Assembly: GCA_000381565.1 (NCBI GenBank)
Contig: KB906725.1
Span: 2,173,818 to 2,237,817, forward strand
Direction of reading: 5' to 3'
Source: Oxalobacteraceae bacterium AB_14
Lineage (GTDB): Bacteria > Pseudomonadota > Gammaproteobacteria > Burkholderiales > Burkholderiaceae_D
Length of the DNA stretch: 64,000 bases
Shown here: piece after piece, positions 25,504 through 33,050 of the stretch
Position numbering within the stretch: position 1 is the first letter of the stretch
Layout: the number at the start of each line of letters is the position of its first letter
Notes under the pieces: model-generated
Databases searched by the model: none
What the model saw: the letters and a program-made list of their open reading frames with translations, nothing else
Told to the model about the DNA's origin: nothing
Made by a program: the position numbers and the translations under genes

Positions 25504-25660
25504 TATCCTGGTATGCCCGGTCTGCAAAGGCCCCCTGGAGTACGATAAAAAAGCCCAGGAAATGATATGCAAGGGCGACCGCCTGGCTTATCCGATCCGC
25601 GACGGCATCCCCATCATGTGGGCCGACGAGGCGCGCACCCTGCAAGACAAGGCGGATTGA
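25484..25660 (+). CDS. Trm112/YcaR-family small protein
   Basis: 58 residues from the GTG at 25484, which has GGAGA 7 nt upstream; this start gives MDARLLDILVCPVCKGPLEY, the normal N-terminus. The CPVC pair and the later MICKGDRLAYPIRDGIPIMW motif define the family. It overlaps the end of lpxK by 20 bp and precedes kdsB by 3 bp, the usual lpxK-ycaR-kdsB arrangement. Members act as small zinc-ribbon-like helper proteins; the specific partner here is unknown. Confidence 0.9.
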   Translation: MDARLLDILVCPVCKGPLEYDKKAQEMICKGDRLAYPIRDGIPIMWADEARTLQDKAD

Positions 25661-25663
25661 GCG

Positions 25664-26422
25664 GTGTCCTCTTTGACTCCGTTCGTCGTCATCATTCCGG
25701 CCCGCCTGGCCTCGACCCGGCTGCCGAACAAGCCGCTGGCCGACCTGGGCGGCAAACCGATGGTGGTGCGCGTGGCCGAGCGCGCGCAGCAGGCCGGCGC
25801 CAGCCGCATCATCGTCGCCACCGACCATGAAGACATCCGCGCCGCCTGCGCGCAGCACGGCGTGGAAGTGTGCATGACGCGCGCCGACCACCCGTCCGGC
25901 ACCGACCGCATCGCCGAAGTGGCGCGCGCGCTGCACCTGCCGGCCGAGGCCGTGGTCGTCAACCTGCAGGGCGACGAGCCGCTGATCGACCCGGCGCTGC
26001 TGCAGGCCGCCGCCGCGTGCATCAACGCCGACGTGCCGATGTCGACCTGCGCCCACCCGCTGCACGACGCCGCCGACGCCTTCAACCCCAACGTGGTCAA
26101 GGTGGTGCTGGACAAGGCCGGCCGGGCCCTGTATTTCTCGCGCGCGACCATACCCTGGAACCGCGACGCCTTTGCGCAGTCTAAATCCACGCTGCCGGAC
26201 GGTTACGTGCCGCTCCGCCACATCGGACTGTACGCCTACCGCAACGACTTCCTGCAAGCCTACCCGGCGCTGGAGGTGTCGCCGCTGGAAGCGATCGAAG
26301 CACTGGAGCAGTTGCGCGTGCTGTGGCACGGCCATTCCATCGCGGTCCACGTGACCGGCTCGGCCCCGGCGGCCGGAGTGGACACGCCGGAAGACCTGGT
26401 GCGCGTCCGCCAGTTCTATTGA
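25664..26422 (+). CDS. kdsB: 3-deoxy-manno-octulosonate cytidylyltransferase
   Basis: 252 residues from a GTG. It activates KDO with CTP for lipopolysaccharide core synthesis in the cytoplasm. Motifs: FVVIIPARLASTRLPNKPLA (nucleotide-binding N-terminus), DHPSGTDRIAEVA, VVNLQGDEPLIDP (metal-binding Asp) and the conserved HIGLYAYRNDFLQAYPALEV, with ALEQLRVLWHGHSIAV near the end. Length and order fit the family. It is in one operon with lpxK and the small YcaR-type gene. Confidence 0.95.
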   Translation: MSSLTPFVVIIPARLASTRLPNKPLADLGGKPMVVRVAERAQQAGASRIIVATDHEDIRAACAQHGVEVCMTRADHPSGTDRIAEVARALHLPAEAVVVNLQGDEPLIDPALLQAAAACINADVPMSTCAHPLHDAADAFNPNVVKVVLDKAGRALYFSRATIPWNRDAFAQSKSTLPDGYVPLRHIGLYAYRNDFLQAYPALEVSPLEAIEALEQLRVLWHGHSIAVHVTGSAPAAGVDTPEDLVRVRQFY

Positions 26423-26637
26423 TTTGCATCAAACATGCGCGTCAGCCAGTAGTCAGTTACAACTGATATAACGAAGACAACGGTGCGATATTCATACGGA
26501 ATATCTCTCTGTAAGCCGGTTTCGCCAGCTAAGAACGGTCCAAGCCGTCACAAATTGGCGTTGAGACGAAGTTTTGTGGTAAGTTTCGTACGATCCGATA
26601 CCAACTAACCCATCCATATCTGTTTTAGGAATTTTTC

Positions 26638-27294
26638 ATGCGTCTTATTCTTTTAGGAGCACCAGGAGCCGGCAAGGGCACCCAGGCTAATTTCATCAAA
26701 GAAAAATATAACATCCCGCAAATCTCCACCGGCGACATGCTGCGCGCCGCGATCAAGGCGGGCACGGAAATGGGCCTGGCAGCCAAGAAGGTGATGGATG
26801 CTGGCGGTTTGGTATCGGATGACATCATTATCGGCCTGGTCAAGGACCGTCTGGCCGAGCCGGATTGCGCCAACGGCTACCTGTTCGACGGCTTCCCGCG
26901 CACCGTGGCGCAAGCCGACGCGATGAAGGACAGCGGCGTGGCGGTCGACTACGTGCTGGAAATCGACGTGCCGGACGCCTCGATCATCGAACGCATGGAC
27001 GGCCGCCGTTGCCATCCGGGTTCGGGCCGTGTCTACCACGTCAAGTTCAATCCGCCCAAGGTCGAAGGCCAGGACGATGTCACCGGCGAGCCGCTGGTGC
27101 AGCGCGACGACGACAAGGCAGAGACCGTCAAGAAGCGCCTGGACGTCTATCACAACCAGACCGAAGTGCTGCTGAGCTACTACAACAACTGGGCGCAAAC
27201 CGGTCAGCCGGGCGCGCCGAAGTATCGCCGCATCGCCGGCGTCGGTCCGGTCGAGCAAATTCGCGACAGCGCGTTTGCCGCGCTCGCGGATTAA
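26638..27294 (+). CDS. adk: Adenylate kinase
   Basis: 218 residues. It interconverts AMP, ADP and ATP. P-loop GAPGAGKGT at residues 7-15, the NMP-binding region STGDMLRAAIKAGTE, GFPRTVAQADAM, and the long-form LID domain without zinc cysteines (DGRRCHPGSGRVYHVKFNPP). A TAGGAATTTTTC sequence precedes the ATG. The gene has its own upstream space of 215 bp and ends in a strong terminator, so it is monocistronic. Confidence 0.97.
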   Translation: MRLILLGAPGAGKGTQANFIKEKYNIPQISTGDMLRAAIKAGTEMGLAAKKVMDAGGLVSDDIIIGLVKDRLAEPDCANGYLFDGFPRTVAQADAMKDSGVAVDYVLEIDVPDASIIERMDGRRCHPGSGRVYHVKFNPPKVEGQDDVTGEPLVQRDDDKAETVKKRLDVYHNQTEVLLSYYNNWAQTGQPGAPKYRRIAGVGPVEQIRDSAFAALAD

Positions 27295-27306
27295 GCGTTA
27301 AAGTAG

Positions 27307-27331
27307 AGCGGACCGAGTGTCCGCTTTTTTT
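27307..27331 (+). terminator. Rho-independent terminator of adk
   Basis: AGCGGAC (27307-27313) pairs with GTCCGCT (27319-27325) over a five-base loop, followed by a run of seven T. Confidence 0.9.
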
Positions 27332-27474
27332 GCGCCCGAAATCGGCTGGATGCCATCCCGTTTTATGAAGTGTTGCAGTTCGCAGGTTTAGTTGGCTGCG
27401 CTTGCCTACCCGGCGGGCGTTGGTTTTCTGAAGTGTGGGTTTGTAGGCTCGATCAATAAAAATAAGGGGACACT

Positions 27475-29745
27475 ATGGCAGCTAGTCTTTGGTTTGCAGT
27501 GGCGTGCGGCGTTATCGCCGTGATTTACGGCTTATGGTCAAGAAGCTGGATTTTGCGTCAGGACGCGGGCAACGCCCGCATGCAGGAAATCGCCCTGGCC
27601 ATCCAGCAGGGCGCCGCCGCCTATCTGGCGCGCCAGTACCGCACCATCGCGATCGTCGGCGTGGTGCTGCTGATCCTGATTGCCGCCTTGCTCGACATGA
27701 AGACCGCGATCGGCTTCCTGATCGGCGCGGTGCTGTCCGGCGCCTGCGGCTTCATCGGCATGAACGTCTCGGTGCGCGCCAATGTGCGCACGGCGCAGGC
27801 GGCCACCAAGGGCATGAACGAGGCGCTCGACGTCGCCTTCAAGGGCGGCGCCATCACCGGCATGCTGGTGGTCGGCCTGGGCCTGCTGGGCGTGGTGCTG
27901 TTCTATATGTTCCTGACGGGGATGGCGCCGGGCGCGCCGAATCCGCCGCTCAATCCGCACGATGTGATCAAGCCCTTGATCGGCCTGGCCTTCGGCGCGT
28001 CGCTGATTTCGATCTTCGCCCGTCTGGGCGGGGGCATCTTCACCAAGGGCGCCGACGTCGGCGCCGACCTGGTGGGCAAGGTGGAGGCGGGCATCCCCGA
28101 GGACGACCCGCGCAACCCGGCGGTGATCGCCGATAACGTCGGCGACAACGTCGGCGATTGCGCCGGCATGGCGGCCGACCTGTTCGAAACCTATGTGGTG
28201 ACCCTGATCGCCACCATGCTGCTGGGCGCCTTGCTGATCACCTCGGCGCCGACGTCGGCCATCGTCTATCCGCTGCTGCTGGGCGCGGTGTCCATCATCG
28301 CCTCCATCGTCGGCTGCTCGATGGTCAAGGCCAAGCCGGGCAAGAAGATCATGTCGGCGCTGTACACCGGCCTGTGGTGGGCGGCCGGACTGTCGCTGAT
28401 CGGTTTTGCCGTGGTGACCTGGCAGGTCTGGCCGGACGAGGCCATGCGCATGAGGATGATGGGCTGCACCGTGGTCGGCATCGTGCTGACCGGGCTGATG
28501 GTCTACATCACCGAGTACTACACCGGCACCGATTTCGCGCCGGTCAAGCATATCGCCGAAGCGTCCACCACCGGCCACGGCACCAACATCATCGCCGGCC
28601 TGGGCGTGTCGATGAAGTCGACCGCCTACCCTGTGCTGGCGGTGTGCGCGGCGATCCTGGTGTCGTACCAGCTGGGCCAGCTGTACGGCGTGGCGATCGC
28701 CGCCACCGCGATGCTGTCGATGGCCGGCATCGTCGTGGCGCTGGACGCCTACGGTCCGATCACCGACAACGCCGGCGGCATCGCCGAAATGTCGGGCATG
28801 CCGGAATCGGTGCGCGCCATCACCGATCCGCTGGACGCGGTGGGCAACACCACCAAGGCCGTCACCAAGGGCTATGCGATCGGTTCGGCCGGCCTGGCCG
28901 CGCTGGTGCTGTTCGCCGACTACACGCACGCGCTGGAATCGACCGGCAAGCGCATCACCTTCGACCTGTCGAACCCGATGGTGATCGTCGGCCTGATCAT
29001 CGGCGGCCTGATCCCGTACCTGTTCGGCGCGATGGCGATGGAGGCCGTGGGCCGCGCCGCCGGCGCCGTGGTGGTGGAAGTGCGCCGCCAGTTCCGCGAC
29101 ATCAAGGGCATCATGGAAGGCACGGCCAAGCCGGAGTACGACAAGGCGGTCGACATGCTGACCGCGTCGGCGATCAGGGAAATGATCATCCCGTCGCTGC
29201 TGCCGGTGGTGGTGCCGATCGTGGTCGGCATGCTGCTGGGGGCGGCCGCGCTGGGCGGCATGCTGATGGGGACCATCGTGACCGGCCTGTTCGTGGCGAT
29301 CTCGATGACCACCGGCGGCGGCGCCTGGGACAACGCCAAGAAATACATCGAGGACGGCCACTTCGGCGGCAAGGGTTCGGACGCGCACAAGGCGGCCGTC
29401 ACCGGCGACACCGTGGGCGATCCGTACAAGGACACGGCCGGTCCGGCGGTCAACCCGCTGATCAAGATCATCAACATCGTGGCCTTGCTGCTGGTGCCGC
29501 TGCTGCCGGCCTCGGGCTGGCTGGCGGTGTCGGTGCCGCCGCCGGTAGCGGCGCTCACCGCACCCGCGCCGACGATGACGGTGTCGCCGGGTGGGAGCAT
29601 GGTGGGGCAGGGCGCTGGCATGATGACGCCGGCCGATGCGCCGCCGCCACCGCCGGCCGGAGCGCCGATGACCGAAGGCCCGCCGCCGGGCCAGGGCACG
29701 CCAGCCGACCAGCCGCCACCTGCGGCGCCAACGCCAGGCAAGTAA
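27475..29745 (+). CDS. hppA: Membrane H+-translocating pyrophosphatase, K+-independent type, with Pro-rich tail
   Basis: 756 residues with about 16 membrane helices. It couples pyrophosphate hydrolysis to proton pumping at the inner membrane. Substrate-site motifs are intact: DVGADLVGKVEAGIPEDDPR, NPAVIADNVGDNVGDCAGMA, and DNAGGIAEMSGMPESVRAIT. The segment GNTTKAVTKGYAIGSAGLAA has Lys at 461 and Thr at 464, the signature of K+-independent enzymes. The start has AAGGGGA upstream. After the last membrane helix the protein continues with about 65 Pro/Ala/Gly/Met-rich residues (ADAPPPPPAGAPMTEGPPPG), which are not part of the enzyme core and look disordered. Confidence 0.95.
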   Translation: MAASLWFAVACGVIAVIYGLWSRSWILRQDAGNARMQEIALAIQQGAAAYLARQYRTIAIVGVVLLILIAALLDMKTAIGFLIGAVLSGACGFIGMNVSVRANVRTAQAATKGMNEALDVAFKGGAITGMLVVGLGLLGVVLFYMFLTGMAPGAPNPPLNPHDVIKPLIGLAFGASLISIFARLGGGIFTKGADVGADLVGKVEAGIPEDDPRNPAVIADNVGDNVGDCAGMAADLFETYVVTLIATMLLGALLITSAPTSAIVYPLLLGAVSIIASIVGCSMVKAKPGKKIMSALYTGLWWAAGLSLIGFAVVTWQVWPDEAMRMRMMGCTVVGIVLTGLMVYITEYYTGTDFAPVKHIAEASTTGHGTNIIAGLGVSMKSTAYPVLAVCAAILVSYQLGQLYGVAIAATAMLSMAGIVVALDAYGPITDNAGGIAEMSGMPESVRAITDPLDAVGNTTKAVTKGYAIGSAGLAALVLFADYTHALESTGKRITFDLSNPMVIVGLIIGGLIPYLFGAMAMEAVGRAAGAVVVEVRRQFRDIKGIMEGTAKPEYDKAVDMLTASAIREMIIPSLLPVVVPIVVGMLLGAAALGGMLMGTIVTGLFVAISMTTGGGAWDNAKKYIEDGHFGGKGSDAHKAAVTGDTVGDPYKDTAGPAVNPLIKIINIVALLLVPLLPASGWLAVSVPPPVAALTAPAPTMTVSPGGSMVGQGAGMMTPADAPPPPPAGAPMTEGPPPGQGTPADQPPPAAPTPGK

Positions 29746-29826
29746 GCGTTAGCAATTGTTTCAGATGCTCCCCTCCGGTGCTGCACCTGCTAATAATGAA
29801 GGTGTAGCACTTCGCGAGGTGATGCC

Positions 29827-30273
29827 ATGACTATGTTGAAACCGGCGCTGGCCTTCCTGCTTGGAATGGGCGCGCTGGCCGCCGCCCAGAGCGCCAGCCC
29901 CGCCGGCCCCGGGTCACGCGAATACGCCACACTGCCGGTCTGCACGCTGAGTGCCGACGGCCTGCGGCTGGCCGTCGAACCCTGCCGCACCGCGCCGCCG
30001 CGCAAGCCGATGCCGCGCCGTCCGGTCGCGCAGATCATCCAGCGCATGCCGGTAGTCAAGCAGGCGCCGCCAGTGGCGATGCCCGCCGCGCCGCCGTCGC
30101 CGTCGCTGCAAACCCTGCTCAATCCGCCCAACGCGCCGAAGGCATTGAACAATTGCGGCCCCACCGGCTGCAACGACGCCGGCGGCGCGCGCATCAACAA
30201 TGCCGGCCCCGGCACGGCTATCTCGCCTTCCGGCAAAGTCTGCAATCGCAATGGCGTCTGGCTGCAGTGCTAG
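29827..30273 (+). CDS. Secreted proline-rich hypothetical protein
   Basis: 148 residues. The signal peptide (MLKPALAFLLGMGALAAAQS) is followed by a Pro/Ala-rich middle (APPRKPMPRRPVAQIIQRMP) and a C-terminal segment with paired cysteines (NNCGPTGCNDAGGARI and VCNRNGVWLQC) that could form disulfides. AGGTGATGCC precedes the start. The final motif is often seen in small exported proteins of Massilia/Duganella type from memory; no function is known. It follows hppA by 81 bp in the same direction. Confidence 0.6.
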   Translation: MTMLKPALAFLLGMGALAAAQSASPAGPGSREYATLPVCTLSADGLRLAVEPCRTAPPRKPMPRRPVAQIIQRMPVVKQAPPVAMPAAPPSPSLQTLLNPPNAPKALNNCGPTGCNDAGGARINNAGPGTAISPSGKVCNRNGVWLQC

Positions 30274-30480
30274 TAGTTTGCTCAGCCCGCTGTGCGCCCG
30301 ACATGGGCAAGCCGATTGTGCGTCCGGTTCCATGGGCTTATGTGGAAAAGCGAGAGAATGTTCGCCAGTTAATCCGATAGCATGGATGCCGATGGGAACC
30401 CCGAGAAAACGCGCCGTTCCGCTTCGGCATTGTTCGAGGTTCCCGGATATTTCGGTGGATTAAATTGCCTGGGGAAAAAA

Positions 30481-31059
30481 ATGCGTCTTGTGCTGTATTC
30501 GCTTCCAGCGGACATGCGTAAAGCCAATGGTTTCGCTAACATCGTCGGGCAGAATCTCGGGCCATTTGCCAATCACCCAAATCCGCCCAATCTCGCCATA
30601 CGAATGGAATTCATCCGCCCGGATCCTCAACGGCCCCGTTACATATTGGACCAGGGTACCCGCGATCTCCTGATGTTTGAAATCGGCCTGCTCGGAACGG
30701 TTGAGGAATTGGTCATCATCATGCATGGCGCTCCGGGCACGTTGTCGGTGGCCGGTGGTGTGCTGGTCGGCGCGCCCCAGGCGATACCCAACGGAAGCTG
30801 GTCGCAGGACGACTGTGCGAATCTGATCGCCGGGCTTCGTCCCGGCCGGGTGTTTTTCGTGTGCTGCCAGTTCGGCAGGCTGCGCATGAATAACCTGATT
30901 CCCGGCTACCAATCCGCCGATGGCCCCTTGTACATAGCCCAAAGGACGCATGTCGGCACCTATCTCTATAGTGAGGTCAATAATGTATTGGCTGTGCAGG
31001 GGATGCCGGTTCTGGATCCGAACTACTATGCGCGCACCACACAAGGCCAGCAGCCCTGA
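30481..31059 (+). CDS. Hypothetical protein with possible caspase-like His/Cys pair
   Basis: 192 residues from the ATG at 30481, which has CTGGGGA directly upstream; the frame is open to an earlier ATG at 30382 without a ribosome binding site, which would add 33 residues. No signal peptide. Two strands end in the motifs ELVIIMHGAPGTLSV and GRVFFVCCQFGRL. A hydrophobic strand ending in HG and a second ending in C-Q/G is the layout of clan CD cysteine peptidases (caspases, gingipains, DUF4347/C80-like proteins). The loop NGSWSQDDCANLIAGL lies between them. Assignment is tentative; it could equally be a non-enzymatic protein. No partner gene suggests a role. Confidence 0.55.
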   Translation: MRLVLYSLPADMRKANGFANIVGQNLGPFANHPNPPNLAIRMEFIRPDPQRPRYILDQGTRDLLMFEIGLLGTVEELVIIMHGAPGTLSVAGGVLVGAPQAIPNGSWSQDDCANLIAGLRPGRVFFVCCQFGRLRMNNLIPGYQSADGPLYIAQRTHVGTYLYSEVNNVLAVQGMPVLDPNYYARTTQGQQP

Positions 31060-31101
31060 CGGCGCTTTTGCCTTTGTTCGGCGGAAGGAGGCGCGGCGCG
31101 C

Positions 31102-32064
31102 TCAGCGCGCGGACGCCTGGCGCCACGGAATTTTTGACGTCACCCAACTTCCGGCGAAGTTCAGGCCGATGGCGGCGGCGACGATGACTATCGTCGAGAT
31201 GGCGAGGTCCAGCAGCGTGTTGTGGGTGTGGCGGATAAACAGATATGTGTGTATCAGGAAAATCTCGAGCAGATAGTCCTCGAGTTTCGCCAGCCGCGAC
31301 AAGCCGTGCCAGCGGAAGTTGCCGGCGCTAGCGAGCCAAACGCTGCAGGCGATGCCAGTCATGGCGATGAGCGCGGTATTGGCGCCCTTGAAACCGGCGC
31401 GGTTCGCCGCCAGCAAGGCGACGCAGCCGAGCGCCGCGAGCACGGCCGCCGGCCAGGCGCGCAGTCGCGGCAGTTGCGCGCCATGCGCGACCCCGAGCAC
31501 AAACCCCAGCGAAGTGAGCCAAAGTTCATGGCCGATGCGGGACCTGCTTTCCAAATAGACGGCCGCCACGGTCGAGCCCAGCGCGACCGCCAGGGCGCCC
31601 CGTCGCGACCGGCACAGCAGGGCCAGCAATGGGTAGGCCAGGTAAAACACCAGCAACAGCGTGAAGAACCACAGGCCGGCGCCCAGCCCGCTGCGGTTGT
31701 GGACGTCCAGCCAGTTCAACACTCCCGACAGTCCGAACAGATGCACCAGCGTGTGACTATGCAGCAGCGTGCCGCCGCGGAGCATGACGACGACGGCCAG
31801 GAAAGCCAGCACGATCCAGTAGCGTATGCCCAGCCGCTCCAGCTTTCTTTGCCAAAACCGCCGGATGTCGAGCTCCGGCCCGTAAATACGCGCGGTGAAG
31901 TAGCCGGAGGAAAAGGCGAAGATGAACAGGCCGATCGTGACCGGTATCCACAAAATCGACGGCGAAAACCAATGGCCGAGCAGCACGGTGAAGATCGCGG
32001 CCACCTTGGCGATGGAAAAGTTGCGGCTGACCCCGGCGTCCAGGGCATTGCTTGAATTTCTCAT
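31102..32064 (-). CDS. Acyltransferase-3-like membrane protein
   Basis: 320 residues from the ATG at 32064 (GGGGGAC upstream); a longer frame upstream is not family-like. About ten membrane helices: FSIAKVAAIFTVLLGHWFSP (first helix with the active-site-type His), WIPVTIGLFIFAFSSGYFTA, YWIVLAFLAVVVMLRGG, GLWFFTLLLVFYLAYPLLAL and others. The R/K-rich loop and helix pattern resembles the acyltransferase 3/OafA superfamily, which O-acylates surface sugars, but the classical N-terminal R-x10-H motif is only partly visible. The substrate is unknown. It is divergent from the dehydrogenase gene. Confidence 0.7.
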   Translation of the reverse strand: MRNSSNALDAGVSRNFSIAKVAAIFTVLLGHWFSPSILWIPVTIGLFIFAFSSGYFTARIYGPELDIRRFWQRKLERLGIRYWIVLAFLAVVVMLRGGTLLHSHTLVHLFGLSGVLNWLDVHNRSGLGAGLWFFTLLLVFYLAYPLLALLCRSRRGALAVALGSTVAAVYLESRSRIGHELWLTSLGFVLGVAHGAQLPRLRAWPAAVLAALGCVALLAANRAGFKGANTALIAMTGIACSVWLASAGNFRWHGLSRLAKLEDYLLEIFLIHTYLFIRHTHNTLLDLAISTIVIVAAAIGLNFAGSWVTSKIPWRQASAR

Positions 32065-32166
32065 GGCGTCCCCCGGCCGATGTCCGCCAACGGTAGCACG
32101 CCGGGGAAAGCGCGATCTTGCGCTTTTTCCATATCCAACGATGAAAAATTCGCTACAATTGCGAGG

Positions 32167-32186
32167 TGACGTTAACGTAAACGTCA
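32167..32186. promoter_or_regulatory. Probable LiuR/MerR-type operator
   Basis: TGACGTTAACGTAAACGTCA has perfect 7-bp arms (TGACGTT/AACGTCA) around a 6-bp centre. It resembles from memory the LiuR motif that controls branched-chain amino acid and fatty acid catabolism genes in Proteobacteria. It lies 25 bp upstream of a type-2 3-hydroxyacyl-CoA dehydrogenase ATG, overlapping the expected promoter. Confidence 0.55.
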
Positions 32187-32210
32187 AATAAAAACGAGAT
32201 AGGGACAGAC

Positions 32211-32969
32211 ATGCAAATTCAGAACAATGTATTCATCGTCACCGGCGGCGCGTCGGGCCTGGGCGCGGCCACCGCGCGCATGATCGTCGAGCAGGGCGGC
32301 AAGGTGGTGCTGGCCGACGTGCAGGTGGAGCCGGGCGAGGCGCTGGCCGCCGAACTCAAGGCCGTCTTCGTCAAGTGCGACGTCACCTCGGAAGCCGACG
32401 GCAAGGCCGTGGTCGACGCCGCCGTCGCGCTGGGCACCTTGCGCGGCCTGGTCAACTGCGCCGGCGTGGCGCCCGCCGTCAAGACCGTCGGCAAGGACGG
32501 CCCGCACCCGCTGGACGTATTCCAGCGCACCGTCAACATCAACCTGGTCGGCACTTTCAACATGGCCCGCCTGGCCGCCGACGCGATGGGCAAGACCGCC
32601 GCCACCGATAGCGGCGAACGCGGCGTGATCATCAACACCGCCTCGGTCGCGGCCTTCGACGGCCAGATCGGCCAGGCCGCCTACGCCGCCTCCAAGGCCG
32701 CCGTCGCCGGCCTGACCTTGCCGATGGCGCGCGACCTGTCGCGCAGCGCCATCCGCGTGATGACCATCGCCCCCGGCATCTTCGAAACGCCGATGTTGAT
32801 GGGCATGCCGGAAGAAGTGCGCACCGCCCTGGGCAATATGGTGCCGTTCCCGCCGCGCCTGGGCCGCCCGGACGAATACGCCCACCTGGCCAGGACCATC
32901 ATCGAGAACACCATGCTGAACGGCGAAACCATCCGCCTGGACGGCGCCATCCGCATGCAGCCGAAGTAA
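32211..32969 (+). CDS. 3-hydroxyacyl-CoA dehydrogenase type 2-like SDR
   Basis: 252 residues. An NAD-dependent short-chain dehydrogenase close to the HSD17B10 group: VFIVTGGASGLGAATARMIV (Gly motif), KCDVTSEADGKAVV, VNCAGVAPAVKT, HPLDVFQRTVNINLVGTFNM, then INTASVAAFDGQIGQAAYAA with catalytic Ser, Tyr and SKAAV Lys, and MTIAPGIFETPML. Members oxidise 3-hydroxyacyl-CoA, including 2-methyl-3-hydroxybutyryl-CoA in isoleucine breakdown. The LiuR-like operator upstream supports that role. No other catabolic genes are adjacent. Confidence 0.88.
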   Translation: MQIQNNVFIVTGGASGLGAATARMIVEQGGKVVLADVQVEPGEALAAELKAVFVKCDVTSEADGKAVVDAAVALGTLRGLVNCAGVAPAVKTVGKDGPHPLDVFQRTVNINLVGTFNMARLAADAMGKTAATDSGERGVIINTASVAAFDGQIGQAAYAASKAAVAGLTLPMARDLSRSAIRVMTIAPGIFETPMLMGMPEEVRTALGNMVPFPPRLGRPDEYAHLARTIIENTMLNGETIRLDGAIRMQPK

Positions 32970-33050
32970 ACGGTTTACTCGATTTCGTGTAGCATGCCGG
33001 AGTGATCGGGCGCGCGGCCTTGGCCGCGCGCCGCTTATTTTGGAGAGTCC

